DNA from: a virus
Length of the DNA: 40,236 nucleotides
Strand: one strand, 5' to 3'
Virus record (IMG/VR): IMGVR_UViG_3300042521_000904
Coordinates: 1 to 40,236 of that record
Shown: positions 6,793-13,627 of the stretch, piece by piece
How positions within the stretch are numbered: the stretch's first letter is position 1
Layout of the letters: each line of letters starts with the position of its first letter
Notes under the pieces: generated by a model
The model's database searches: none
What the model was told of the DNA's origin: nothing
What the model saw: only the letters and a program-made list of their open reading frames with translations
Position numbers and translations under genes: made by a program

Positions 6793-8154
6793 TTACGGTC
6801 TGCGGGTACCTGCAGCAGCAATGGCTGCGCCAGCAGCAACAGCAATAAGGGTTCTACGGGTGCTTACGGGGATGTTGCTACCAAGTGGAACGTAGTTGTC
6901 AAAGCCAGGGCTAAAGATGTTAATTTCCTCTTCAAAGGCTTCACGAACCTCGGCTGGTGCATCCTGCACAGCCTCTACAATGGCTTGTGCCTCTTCTTCG
7001 GAGAGATTGTCTACCTCAATGGCTTCGAACACAGCGGTAGCCTCTTCGGACGAAAGAGATGCCACAACCTCTGCGCTTTGGGCTACAGCCACAGCCAGTT
7101 CTTCGCTAACTTCCATACCTTCCTCAATTGACTCAATTGCGGTTAACAACTCTTCATCGTTGAGTTCCTCAACTGGGATTTCCTCTGTTACCTCATCAGG
7201 TAACACCTCTGTGGGAGTAGTATCATCTGGTAGCACAGGGGTAGTATCATCCACCAGTTCATCAACAAACGGTAGGGTATCTTCCGTCTCAATAGTAGGG
7301 TCTGTGTCTGGAGGTTCCAATGGGATTGTTTCTTCAACTATTTCTTCAGGCTCTTGGATGGGTTCCGTATCTTCTGTGGTTGGCTCTTCTATGGGTTCAG
7401 GCTCAACCACTACAGGTGGTTGCGCTACTGGTGGTGATACGTATTCTGTGGTGGTTGTGGTTTCAGGCACCGTCGAGGTGGTCGTAGTTGTTGTCGTTGT
7501 TGAGGTGGTCGTAGTTGTCGACGTTGTTGATTGTTCTGGCATGGTCGGCTCTGGTGCTAGCGATGTGCTGGTCGGTGCGGAAGAAGTCGTAGTTTCTGGA
7601 AGCGTCGTGGTAACTGGGTCCGTGACAGGCACAGTCGTTGTCGGAACAGTAGTAGTACTGGTCGTTGTCGACGTCGTGGATGTTGTTGTAAATTCCCATA
7701 TTGAAAGATTACCAATCGAAAGATGACCAGGAGCACAACAAGTATCTGTTGAGTATTGACGGAATGTAAAAACATCACCCTCATTTACAGACACAGACTT
7801 AGTTCCTGATGCATTGTTTTGTTGTGTAATCAACGTGTAAACCCCGTTGATTCCATATTGTGGCGGGTCGTAGACCCAGCCATCGGTTGTTTGATACGAC
7901 CAACTAAAGTCAACCGTGTTTACATCAGCCGGGATAGTTGTTTCAATCTTTACCCAATGCGCTGCGCCAGAGCAACCGTTCTGGTCTGGGCCATGCAATG
8001 TAATAACATTGTCTACAACTTCGACTGAGCCTCCACAGGCTGCTGATTGGCTGTAAGTCCAATCTCCCAGAACGTCTGCTTCGGCACTAGATACTGTGCT
8101 GAATAATGCAAGTATTGCTACTGGGATAAATATCAGCCAACGGGTACCAAGCAT
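6793..8154 (-). CDS. secreted Thr-rich, acidic surface-type protein
   Basis: This gene encodes 453 residues from the ATG at 8154, which overlaps the previous stop (TGATG). Residues about 1-27 are a signal peptide (LIFIPVAILALFSTVSSAEA). About 28-150 form a Cys-containing beta-rich domain (DWTYSQSAACGG, DTCCAPGHLSIGNLSIWEF). About 150-230 are a Thr/Ser/Pro mucin-like stretch with runs of Thr. About 230-400 are highly acidic with Glu-rich helices (LSSEEATAVFEAI, LSEEEAQAIVEAV). The C-terminus (STRRTLIAVAAGAAIAAAGTRRP) is one membrane helix ending in basic residues. This is the architecture of a cell-surface protein of Gram-positive bacteria, not a normal virion component. It sits among tail and lysis genes. 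It may alter the host envelope or decorate virions; function unknown. Confidence 0.8.
   Translation of the reverse strand: MLGTRWLIFIPVAILALFSTVSSAEADVLGDWTYSQSAACGGSVEVVDNVITLHGPDQNGCSGAAHWVKIETTIPADVNTVDFSWSYQTTDGWVYDPPQYGINGVYTLITQQNNASGTKSVSVNEGDVFTFRQYSTDTCCAPGHLSIGNLSIWEFTTTSTTSTTTSTTTVPTTTVPVTDPVTTTLPETTTSSAPTSTSLAPEPTMPEQSTTSTTTTTSTTTTTTTTSTVPETTTTTEYVSPPVAQPPVVVEPEPIEEPTTEDTEPIQEPEEIVEETIPLEPPDTDPTIETEDTLPFVDELVDDTTPVLPDDTTPTEVLPDEVTEEIPVEELNDEELLTAIESIEEGMEVSEELAVAVAQSAEVVASLSSEEATAVFEAIEVDNLSEEEAQAIVEAVQDAPAEVREAFEEEINIFSPGFDNYVPLGSNIPVSTRRTLIAVAAGAAIAAAGTRRP
7475..7518. repeat. 17-bp direct repeat in the Thr-rich coding tract
   Basis: GAGGTGGTCGTAGTTGT occurs at 7475-7491 and again at 7502-7518. 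Both copies encode Thr-rich residues on the minus strand. Such codon-level repeats can expand or shrink by slippage, so the length of the mucin-like segment may vary between strains. Confidence 0.7.
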
Positions 8155-8858
8155 CACACAAATACTTTGCGTTTCCAATGAACTTTTTTGTAACCGTTCC
8201 TAAAATATTTTCTTATTTTTGCCAAATCTGTAATGTTGGCATACTCGTCGTGTTGACAAATTTCATGTTCCCATTCTTTTCTTTGAAAAGGGATTATTTG
8301 GAACATTGGTGTTCCAGCAGGAATAACACCATCAAATCCCTTTTTTAAAAGAAACGGCACATTATTTGGAAATGGAAGTTGATAAAAAGTATCTGTTTCT
8401 ACAATTCCTGACATTGTTTCAAAAGGTAAATGAATCTGATTGAGTGGTTGGGTAATAAGTGACGACCAACCTTTAGGTGTTTCTATCCCGTAAGGTTGCT
8501 TCCATAGAAATTCCCATCGGTAATAATCATTGGATATTTCTGACATTGGTTCTCTGTGAGAAATAATTGTTGGTTCATTTGCAAAATAATATTCGCAACT
8601 ACCATCACTATTAACTGATATTTGTATATCACACCAAGTTTCCTGAATGTAGCCAGACACAAAACAATCAGCATACGGCATACATTGTTTTACATTTTCA
8701 ACAGTTTTCCCATCTTTATATCTTTGACCATCCTTGGGAACTGTTGGCATTCCTTTGAACCATTCAGGCATATAAAACCTTGCTGGTTTTGGTGGGGGTA
8801 CGGTTGCGCCAATTAAATCATTGAGTGCATGAAACTTTATTTTTAATTTGTCAGGCAT
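8154..8858 (-). CDS. conserved phage protein of unknown function
   Basis: The 234-residue soluble product has no signal peptide. The N-terminal part has PPPKPARFYMPEWFKGMP, and the C-terminal part GTPMFQIIPFQRKEWEHEIC and a basic end (KKVHWKRKVFV). I associate the FYMPEWFK-type segment with uncharacterised proteins of aquatic phages, but cannot name a family. The many aromatic residues and the PxxxPxFQIIPF segment suggest a compact beta barrel. It follows a zinc-ribbon gene by 8 bp, and its stop overlaps the start of the secreted Thr-rich gene. It could be a structural accessory or a small-molecule-binding enzyme; no catalytic motif is evident. Confidence 0.65.
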   Translation of the reverse strand: MPDKLKIKFHALNDLIGATVPPPKPARFYMPEWFKGMPTVPKDGQRYKDGKTVENVKQCMPYADCFVSGYIQETWCDIQISVNSDGSCEYYFANEPTIISHREPMSEISNDYYRWEFLWKQPYGIETPKGWSSLITQPLNQIHLPFETMSGIVETDTFYQLPFPNNVPFLLKKGFDGVIPAGTPMFQIIPFQRKEWEHEICQHDEYANITDLAKIRKYFRNGYKKVHWKRKVFV

Positions 8859-8866
8859 TTTTCTCC

Positions 8867-9058
8867 CTAGTCTTTGTTAGAAGGAATTCTACCCCACAAA
8901 CCAATTGGACATTCCGCTTTGCGCAACTTTACTTTTACTTTCATAAAACAACCACATTTTTTGCATGTATGGGTTGGTTCAAATAAATGGTCACAATCAA
9001 GACAGATGAGTAGCCGTTCTTTTGGCGTATTGGCTTCCATTTCAATCGATGAATTCAT
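8867..9058 (-). CDS. zinc-ribbon microprotein
   Basis: This gene encodes 63 residues with CLDC, CKKCGC and a following AECPIGLWGR. The CxxC pairs about 13 residues apart make a zinc ribbon; the C-terminal K-A-E-C-P-x-G-x-W block resembles small zinc-ribbon proteins I recall from cyanophages. The ATG at 9058 overlaps the end of the previous gene by 17 bp; an internal ATG at 9040 is possible. It is in the fibre-proximal part of the late arm, so a tail-assembly or regulatory role is possible. Function unknown. Confidence 0.65.
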   Translation of the reverse strand: MNSSIEMEANTPKERLLICLDCDHLFEPTHTCKKCGCFMKVKVKLRKAECPIGLWGRIPSNKD

Positions 9059-9404
9059 CCCCTACTTCAGCAGAAAAATCTACCCACATTTCTAATCCTT
9101 CATCCCATGCAGCCATAGGAGATGGCTTCGGCACTGGTGGTTGCCAGTCATTATTTTCATCAAGAGTCCATAACCTGTAACGTTTTGGTAAAACAAATTC
9201 ATCACGGAGTGGGTCGTATGACCCACCAATGGTCGCATATTGTTTTCGTATATTTCCATTGTAGGAAGTTCTTTTACAAACTTGACCACGAAAATTACCG
9301 TACCAAGTTTCTGGGTCTACACCTTCAATGAGTTCAGTTTCGTCAATCCCAACAATAACTTCAGTAACAATATTATTCTCGTCCAAAAATGCGTAGTGTG
9401 CCAT
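9042..9404 (-). CDS. probable tail-fibre accessory protein
   Basis: The 120-residue product begins MAHYAFLDENNIVTEVIVGI, contains WYGNFRGQVCKRTSYNGNIR, YATIGGSYDPLRDEFV and WTLDENNDWQPPVPKPSP. This pattern (a strand-rich N-terminus, a GxxYDxxRDxF turn and a W-x-PPxPxP segment) recurs in small proteins encoded beside tail fibres in aquatic phages. Its start overlaps the stop of the Gly-rich fibre gene by one base. A fibre assembly or attachment factor is likely; the biochemical role is not known. Confidence 0.6.
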   Translation of the reverse strand: MAHYAFLDENNIVTEVIVGIDETELIEGVDPETWYGNFRGQVCKRTSYNGNIRKQYATIGGSYDPLRDEFVLPKRYRLWTLDENNDWQPPVPKPSPMAAWDEGLEMWVDFSAEVGDEFID

Positions 9405-10336
9405 TATGCAAACTCTATCGTTCCGGTACCAGCAGTAAATCTATAAATCTTATATCCACCAGTTGTTGTTGTTGGGGTCAAACCACCACCGTCTTTAGTC
9501 AAACCAGTAATTGCTGCAAGGTTTGGGAGTGAATCAGGGTAGCGAATAAACACAACACCAGAACCTCCACCATTACAACCATTGGCTTGTGGACTTCCGC
9601 CACCACCGCCACCAAGATTTGTTCCACCCTGACTACATGTAGCGCCAAGTTGTGCAGCAGCACCACCAGAACCACCACCACCGCCCACACCGTAACTACC
9701 ACTATAAGCGCCAGCACCGCCGCCACCACCATAACCTACAGAACTACCCGAAATAGCGACAGATGTTCCACCACCACCACCACCACCAGAAGAACAACTG
9801 CCACCGCCGCCGCCACCACCAGTTCCACCACCGCCGCCTCCAGAATATATACATCCGCCAGAAAAGGATTGATGACCAGTTGAACCGCCGTAGCCCTGAC
9901 CAGTCGTTCCTGCAGCCGCAGCAGTATTCCATGTGCCGCCGCCACAACCACCAGTAGAACCATAACCACCACCACCACCAATAGAAGTAACGGTATGAAA
10001 TACCGAGTTACTTCCATTACCACCTTGGTTTCCACCACCAGCACCAACGGTCACAACATATGAACCAGTTTGAATTGGCAATGCAGTTTCAACCGAAGAA
10101 CCCCCACCGCTTGCCGTAACAGTCGAACGAAGTCCACCGCCACCGCCACCGCCCCAGTAGTCGTATGCTCCACCACCACCACCAGCAAGAACCATGTAGC
10201 CAACTAAATAGTCAGTAACTGAACCACCAGCCCAATAACCAGCAACCTGTGCCGTGTTGCCACGGCGACCACGAGGTTGTAGAGAGCCACCACTGATGGC
10301 TTTGCCACCAGACATAGGACGATGAAAAGTAGGCAC
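9404..10336 (-). CDS. glycine-rich tail fibre / adsorption protein
   Basis: The 310-residue product has long Gly runs. After a basic start (MPTFHRPMSGGKAISGGSLQPRG), GYMVLAGGGGGAYDYWGGGG opens a Gly-rich domain filling most of the protein, with repeated GGGG blocks separated by Ser, Tyr and Thr. The last 60 residues (VVFIRYPDSLPNLAAITG, GGYKIYRFTAGTGTIEFA) form a capping domain typical of Gly-rich phage and bacterial surface proteins. Gly-rich sandwiches are known in receptor-binding tips of some phages, so a host-recognition role is reasonable. It lies upstream of the likely accessory gene at 9042-9404 and downstream of a virion-type beta protein. Confidence 0.75.
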   Translation of the reverse strand: MPTFHRPMSGGKAISGGSLQPRGRRGNTAQVAGYWAGGSVTDYLVGYMVLAGGGGGAYDYWGGGGGGGLRSTVTASGGGSSVETALPIQTGSYVVTVGAGGGNQGGNGSNSVFHTVTSIGGGGGYGSTGGCGGGTWNTAAAAGTTGQGYGGSTGHQSFSGGCIYSGGGGGGTGGGGGGGSCSSGGGGGGGTSVAISGSSVGYGGGGGAGAYSGSYGVGGGGGSGGAAAQLGATCSQGGTNLGGGGGGSPQANGCNGGGSGVVFIRYPDSLPNLAAITGLTKDGGGLTPTTTTGGYKIYRFTAGTGTIEFA

Positions 10337-10346
10337 TTAGTACCCC

Positions 10347-10706
10347 TTACGCAATTACGTTGACGTACCCGCTAATGGAAATAACGTTAGCGGTAGCAGC
10401 AAATGCACGAACAACTAATGCTGTAGCGTTACCCTTCAAGATAAGACCTGGAACAATTAGGTATAAACCGTTTTCTGCTTTTACCGTGTATTCAATAAGG
10501 TCATCTGGAGAAGCAACGCCACCCCACTCAATTGTCAACTTCCTGTCAGTTGTGTCAGAGTTGACTGCGTACAGCCAAACTTCATGAAGGGTTGCGGGTG
10601 TAGTTGAACCAGTGTGGATGAGCGTACCTGCAGTCGCTGTTTGTGCGACCTTGATTTGCTTGCCATCGGTTGAACCGCTAAGGATTGTTTTGCTGAAAGT
10701 TGCCAT
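10347..10706 (-). CDS. probable virion surface/fibre-associated beta protein
   Basis: The 119-residue product begins MATFSKTILSGSTDGKQIKV and is predicted almost all beta strand (LHEVWLYAVNSDTTDRKLTIEWGG, LYLIVPGLILKGN, VISISGYVNVIA). Proteins of this type sit beside tail fibres or on the capsid in many podoviruses. An AGGAGAACATAT ribosome-binding site precedes the ATG. Ten bases separate it from the Gly-rich fibre gene, suggesting they act together. No catalytic residues. The exact virion location is not inferable. Confidence 0.6.
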   Translation of the reverse strand: MATFSKTILSGSTDGKQIKVAQTATAGTLIHTGSTTPATLHEVWLYAVNSDTTDRKLTIEWGGVASPDDLIEYTVKAENGLYLIVPGLILKGNATALVVRAFAATANVISISGYVNVIA

Positions 10707-10729
10707 ATATGTTCTCCTAAATCGTTACA

Positions 10730-11041
10730 TTACCAAATTAAACTGATTACTTCTTGTTCAACCGTATCCCAACGGTCAAATACCTGTAACTCCAACCACT
10801 CATCAACATCAGAGGTCGAGAAGTTAACAAGGTCATAAACGTTCGCAAAGTAGTCGTTTGCCAAATCGCCCAAAGTTGTGCCGGTAGCACCCTGAGAAAT
10901 GTACCAGTCATACTCCAGGGTTCCACGATACTGAAGACCTTTTTCAGACCAGAAGGCGTACAACAAGTCGCCAAGGGTTAAACCTGCATCTGGGTAGGTA
11001 GCAGACAAAGCCTCGTACATTGCATCGTTAGTTGTCGCCAT
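10730..11041 (-). CDS. small acidic protein, probably virion-associated
   Basis: This gene encodes 103 residues from the ATG at 11041, chosen because GGAGG lies six bases upstream; the ATG at 11047 sits directly on that site. Sequence: MATTNDAMYEALSATYPDAG, then LTLGDLLYAFWSEKG and GTTLGDLANDYFANVYDLVN. Two related segments (T-LGDLLYAFW and TTLGDLANDYF) look like an internal repeat. Acidic, ending WDTVEQEVISLIW. It overlaps the upstream zinc-ribbon gene by 14 bp. Similar small acidic proteins lie next to fibre genes in other phages. Function unknown. Confidence 0.6.
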   Translation of the reverse strand: MATTNDAMYEALSATYPDAGLTLGDLLYAFWSEKGLQYRGTLEYDWYISQGATGTTLGDLANDYFANVYDLVNFSTSDVDEWLELQVFDRWDTVEQEVISLIW

Positions 11042-11165
11042 CTTCATCCTCCCACTTCAAATCGTAGACCTTAATGCCGTAATCGATACCGCACGTTGGA
11101 CAAACCCAGTTGGTCAACCTTGGAGGGTACTCCTCGCCACATGTAGTGCATTCTTCCAAAATCAA
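11028..11165 (-). CDS. zinc-ribbon microprotein
   Basis: This gene encodes 45 residues beginning from a TTG at 11165 that lies seven bases after AAGG; a TTG at 11159 is an alternative. It contains EECTTCGEEYPPRLTNWVCP followed by TCGIDYGIKVYDLKW, so CTTC and CPTC pairs make a compact zinc ribbon. The start overlaps the last codon and stop of the terminase small subunit, and the 3' end overlaps the next gene, so it is translated within a coupled string. The fold suggests nucleic-acid or protein binding; a packaging or regulatory accessory role is only a guess. Confidence 0.6.
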   Translation of the reverse strand: MILEECTTCGEEYPPRLTNWVCPTCGIDYGIKVYDLKWEDEDGDN

Positions 11166-11605
11166 ACAACAACCTTCAACTGTGAACGACTAGCCTTTTC
11201 ACGCTCCGCCATCGCAGCAATCAAAGAGTCCAACTCAGCATCAGTAAGTTCTGTTGCTTTCTTATTAGAACTAATCGTTACCGAAGGCGGAACCATACGG
11301 TTCGTCGCCTGCAAATACAACTGAGCAGACTTCGTATCACCATCAAGAGCCTTAGAATACAACGTATCGAGCAACCGCTGTGTGCGTTCAGGAGAACCCT
11401 GAACCTCATCCACCTGGTCCTTCCAAGCATTACGAAAGATTTCTTTCTTCTCCCAACGACGGAGAGTGGTTATATCAACACCAAGTTCTAAAGCCATCGC
11501 CTTCTTGGTCGCTGGCACACGCTCACTAGGAGCAGTACAAAGCCACTCAACGTAAACTTGTTGCTGTTGTGTAAGAGTCAACTCTTCATTTTGTTTCATT
11601 ACCAA
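11162..11605 (-). CDS. terS: terminase small subunit-like DNA-binding protein
   Basis: The 147-residue product opens with LTLTQQQQVYVEWLCT, followed by a helix-turn-helix (KKAMALELGVDITTLRRWEK, about residues 33-53). A helical middle (RTQRLLDTLYSKALDGDTKSAQLYLQATNRMV) matches the oligomerisation part of phage small terminases. The C-terminal KATELTDAELDSLIAAM is also seen in that family. It would recognise the packaging site and recruit the large subunit. It is the first gene of the minus arm. The TTG at 11605 has AAGG seven bases upstream; the ATG at 11599 is the alternative. A regulator with the same fold is less likely. Confidence 0.75.
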   Translation of the reverse strand: MVMKQNEELTLTQQQQVYVEWLCTAPSERVPATKKAMALELGVDITTLRRWEKKEIFRNAWKDQVDEVQGSPERTQRLLDTLYSKALDGDTKSAQLYLQATNRMVPPSVTISSNKKATELTDAELDSLIAAMAEREKASRSQLKVVV

Positions 11606-11753
11606 AAGGCCACCTTGTTACCTAATTGTGGAGGCAGAACCAATATGTAACGGAAGGGGGGGACTATAGGGGGGGAAGGAAAACCTGTGCACCGAAGCCG
11701 CCGCCCAAGCGGCTGCGAGTGTGCTACCTCCACAGTTCGAGAAGGGATAGTAA
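11606..11753. promoter_or_regulatory. divergent intergenic region with two 7-G tracts
   Basis: This 148-bp gap separates the first genes of the two divergent arms, so promoters for both should lie here or just inside. It contains GGGGGGG at 11656-11662 and again at 11669-11675, separated by ACTATA, on the plus strand. I found no convincing -35/-10 pair with normal spacing. GAGAAGGG upstream of 11754 is the ribosome-binding site for the first plus-strand gene. Promoter function is inferred from layout. Confidence 0.55.
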
Positions 11754-12071
11754 ATGGCAACCAGTAAAAAGGACCCTAGATTAGCAAGGGCTGGCGTAGC
11801 CGGCTTCAACCAGCCTAAAGCAACCCCAGGACACCCAACGAAGTCTCACATCGTTGTGGCTAAATCTGCTGGTCAAGTGAAAACTATTCGCTTTGGTCAG
11901 CAAGGTGTCAAAACCAACCAGACCGCAGGACAGCGAGAAGCCTTCAAATCTCGCCACTCCAAGAACATTGCTAAAGGGCCGTTAAGTGCTGCATATTGGG
12001 CAGACAAAGTAAAATGGTCTCCGTCGAAAACATCCCAACCCAAAAATCAGAAATGGATTAAAGGCTCCTAA
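11754..12071 (+). CDS. small basic phage protein, first gene of plus arm
   Basis: The 105-residue Lys-rich product begins MATSKKDPRLARAGVAGFNQ and contains GHPTKSHIVVAKSAGQVKTI, RFGQQGVKTNQ and FKSRHSKNIAKGPLSAAYWA. I associate this pattern with a family of uncharacterised basic proteins in podoviruses of aquatic bacteria. The regular Lys/Arg spacing and K-x-IRFGQQG motif suggest nucleic-acid binding. It is the first gene transcribed rightward and is coupled by TAATG to the next gene. A role in early takeover or DNA compaction is inference. Confidence 0.7.
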   Translation: MATSKKDPRLARAGVAGFNQPKATPGHPTKSHIVVAKSAGQVKTIRFGQQGVKTNQTAGQREAFKSRHSKNIAKGPLSAAYWADKVKWSPSKTSQPKNQKWIKGS

Positions 12072-12256
12072 TGGCTGCTAAAAAAACCAAATCCAAAGTC
12101 AATGCTGCTGGTAACTACACCAAGCCTGGAATGCGCAAAAATCTGTTTAATAAGATTAAGGCAGGTTCCAAAGGTGGAGACCCAGGTGAATGGTCAGCCC
12201 GCAAAGCCCAACTACTAGCCACCCAATACAAAAAGGCTGGCGGAGGCTACAAGTAA
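12071..12256 (+). CDS. small basic phage protein (GEWSARKAQ motif)
   Basis: This gene encodes 61 residues with the conserved-looking segment KAGSKGGDPGEWSARKAQLL followed by YKKAGGGYK. I recall nearly the same motif in short basic proteins of many aquatic phages, possibly the DUF5872 group, but cannot confirm it. Its start shares bases with the upstream stop, and its stop overlaps the next start, so three basic proteins are made from one coupled message. Likely binds nucleic acid or a host protein through its Lys-rich surface. Confidence 0.7.
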   Translation: MAAKKTKSKVNAAGNYTKPGMRKNLFNKIKAGSKGGDPGEWSARKAQLLATQYKKAGGGYK

Positions 12257-12492
12257 TGGCACTAGCCAAATCCCAACGGTCCCTAAAAAACTGGACAGAC
12301 CAAAAATGGCGCACCTCAGATGGTAAACCGTCGAAAGGTGACAAACGGTACCTGTCAGACGCAGCATGGAAAGCCCTAACTCCAGCAGAAAAGGCAGCCA
12401 CAAACAGGGCTAAGTCCAAAGGCAACAAAGCCGGCAAACAGTTTGTTAAACAACCCCCCAAGATTGCCAAAAAAACCAAACAGTACAGATAA
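12256..12492 (+). CDS. small basic phage protein, third of the coupled set
   Basis: This gene encodes 78 residues from the ATG at 12256 overlapping the preceding stop (TAATGG); upstream in-frame codons lie inside the previous gene. It begins MALAKSQRSLKNWTDQKWRT and contains GKPSKGDKRYLSDAAWKALT, then a Lys-rich end (PPKIAKKTKQYR). The segment resembles the short helix-turn pattern of other small basic phage proteins. Together with the previous two genes it forms the start of the rightward arm. Function unknown. Confidence 0.7.
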   Translation: MALAKSQRSLKNWTDQKWRTSDGKPSKGDKRYLSDAAWKALTPAEKAATNRAKSKGNKAGKQFVKQPPKIAKKTKQYR

Positions 12493-12906
12493 AACAGTAC
12501 GTTAAAAATAGGTGCCGGTACTTAAAAAAAGACCCCCACCCCCTATCCAAAACTAATCGCTACGGCTACGGGCTGTACCAGTACTTACTTCAAGTCACCC
12601 CCACCCCCACCCATCCCCCCCGTGTGCGGCTCCCGTTGGTCGCCGCTCGGCGTAAAGCGTAACAAATACAAGTCACATTCGCTTCTAAACCCCCCGCCCC
12701 ACGATAACCGCAACATACACCGTACTAATAACAGGTGCGTCCCCATTGCTGTGTGCTAACCCATGAACTGTGAGCCGCCTATCCCAGATGTAATGGTTTT
12801 TACGGTTCGTCACCCCTTTTAAAATACGAAAAGGGGCTAGAACCTATTTGCTCTTTTTCACTACAAAGCATAACAATTCCGTTGTGCGTAACCAAAGGAG
12901 AATGAG
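12493..12906. other. C-rich non-coding region, possible replication or control site
   Basis: No convincing gene is found in these 414 bp. Contents: CAGTAC at 12495-12500 and 12579-12584, GTACTTA at 12518-12524 and 12581-12587, dense C tracts on the plus strand (about 12532-12543, 12598-12630, 12690-12700), and a hairpin at 12813-12836. It is the longest gap in the window. Origin, regulatory RNA or packaging-site function are all possible and unproven. Confidence 0.5.
12813..12836. terminator. perfect 8-bp hairpin, terminator-like
   Basis: CCCCTTTT at 12813-12820 pairs with AAAAGGGG at 12829-12836 around AAAATACG. It lies 70 bp before the gene at 12907. There is no separate T tract downstream, so it may be a structural or processing element rather than a terminator. 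Confidence 0.5.
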
Positions 12907-13155
12907 ATGCAAGATTCACTAGAAATGTTGGAAGAGAAAATAAACGAACTTGTCTGGTCGTTGGAAAATTACGACGGAGTTTGCTGTGGTATGGCTTGTA
13001 ACTGCTATGACAACAACAAGTCTGACCTACAAGAAGCAATGGCAGAGTTGGACAGGCGACACATGAAAATGGAAATGAACAATGACGTGCCATCGTGGGT
13101 GGAGATACCTGCTGAGGTTGATAACGCCGCCGATTCTTTCTTCTGGAAGGAATAA
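12907..13155 (+). CDS. small acidic protein with Cys cluster
   Basis: This gene encodes 82 residues starting MQDSLEMLEEKINELVWSLE, then NYDGVCCGMACNCYDNNKSD and DLQEAMAELDRRHMKME. The helical N-terminus is coiled-coil-like; four Cys within eleven residues (CC-x3-C-x-C) could bind a metal. An AAAGGAG ribosome-binding site precedes the ATG at 12907. It is acidic, in contrast to the three basic proteins before it, and flanked by hairpin-rich gaps. No family recognised. Confidence 0.6.
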   Translation: MQDSLEMLEEKINELVWSLENYDGVCCGMACNCYDNNKSDLQEAMAELDRRHMKMEMNNDVPSWVEIPAEVDNAADSFFWKE

Positions 13156-13384
13156 CAAGACAGGTCCGTGACGATAACCCTTCCCCCAAAAAACATGAGG
13201 GAAGGGCTATCTAATGATGCTCTTTCTCATTCTGGTAATCGCTGTACGAGAATCGTACCTGAAAGAATCAAGATGCCGCCGTGTGTCTTGAAGCGAGAGT
13301 GTCCATGTATCCCTAGAGATTTGGTTAGGGATGCTGGACATTCACCGATTTCAAATAAACAACAACATGAACTGGAGGTTCGTG
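13156..13384 (+). ncRNA. hairpin-rich intergenic region, candidate structured RNA
   Basis: Three hairpins lie in 229 bp. The first is CCCTTCCC 13178-13185 with GGGAAGGG 13199-13206. The second is GTACGA 13244-13249 with TCGTAC 13253-13258, nested in TCTTTC 13221-13226 with GAAAGA 13261-13266. The third is GTCCA and ATCCCTA 13301-13315 with TAGGGAT and TGGAC 13326-13339. The first may be a terminator; the third ends about 45 bp before the next start. No tRNA fold can be drawn. Confidence 0.4.
13178..13206 (+). terminator. hairpin after the 12907 gene
   Basis: An 8-bp perfect G/C-rich stem (13178-13185 with 13199-13206) with further GATA/TATC pairing outside one mismatch. It lies 22 bp after the preceding stop. 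There is no T tract, so termination is probable but not certain. Confidence 0.5.
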
Positions 13385-13627
13385 ATGAGTATGGATATAG
13401 ATGCAATATTGGCCCACTTCCCCGATTCGGAGATTGTGGATATTAATTGGGAACCTGTTGAAAATCGTTTGTACGAACAGGTTGAAGAAATGTTTGGTGA
13501 ATCAGCAGATTTCATCATCAACAAGTTTGGATTTGGCTTTCTCGAATCTTTCGGGGATGACATGGGCAGAGCCGTTGAAGCGATTCTTGACCCAACAAAC
13601 GAACTTGAATGGTTGTTTGGTCGCTGA
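13385..13627 (+). CDS. small acidic protein, unknown
   Basis: This gene encodes 80 residues from the ATG at 13385, which has GGAGG eight bases upstream; upstream in-frame starts lie in the hairpin region and lack a site. It begins MSMDIDAILAHFPDSEIVDI and contains YEQVEEMFGESADFIINKFG and DDMGRAVEAILDPTNELEWL. Acidic, mostly helical, soluble. No family recognised. It belongs to a run of short plus-strand genes before the amidoligase cassette. Confidence 0.65.
   Translation: MSMDIDAILAHFPDSEIVDINWEPVENRLYEQVEEMFGESADFIINKFGFGFLESFGDDMGRAVEAILDPTNELEWLFGR

Noticed and set aside
6896-7726. A 276-codon plus-strand open frame rich in Ser and Val
   Set aside because: It is the exact mirror of the Thr/Glu-rich coding tract of the minus-strand secreted protein, has no ribosome-binding site and no domain.
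9587-9957. Plus-strand frames with Thr or His runs
   Set aside because: Shadows of the glycine-rich fibre gene; low-complexity only because of the GGN repeats on the other strand.
12848-12876. TTGCTC with 17-bp spacer and TAACAA, possible promoter before 12907
   Set aside because: The -10 element matches consensus poorly; actinobacterial promoters are too variable to call from one site.
13168-13446. Plus-strand open frame of 92 codons
   Set aside because: It runs through three strong hairpins and into the better-supported gene at 13385, and lacks a ribosome-binding site.
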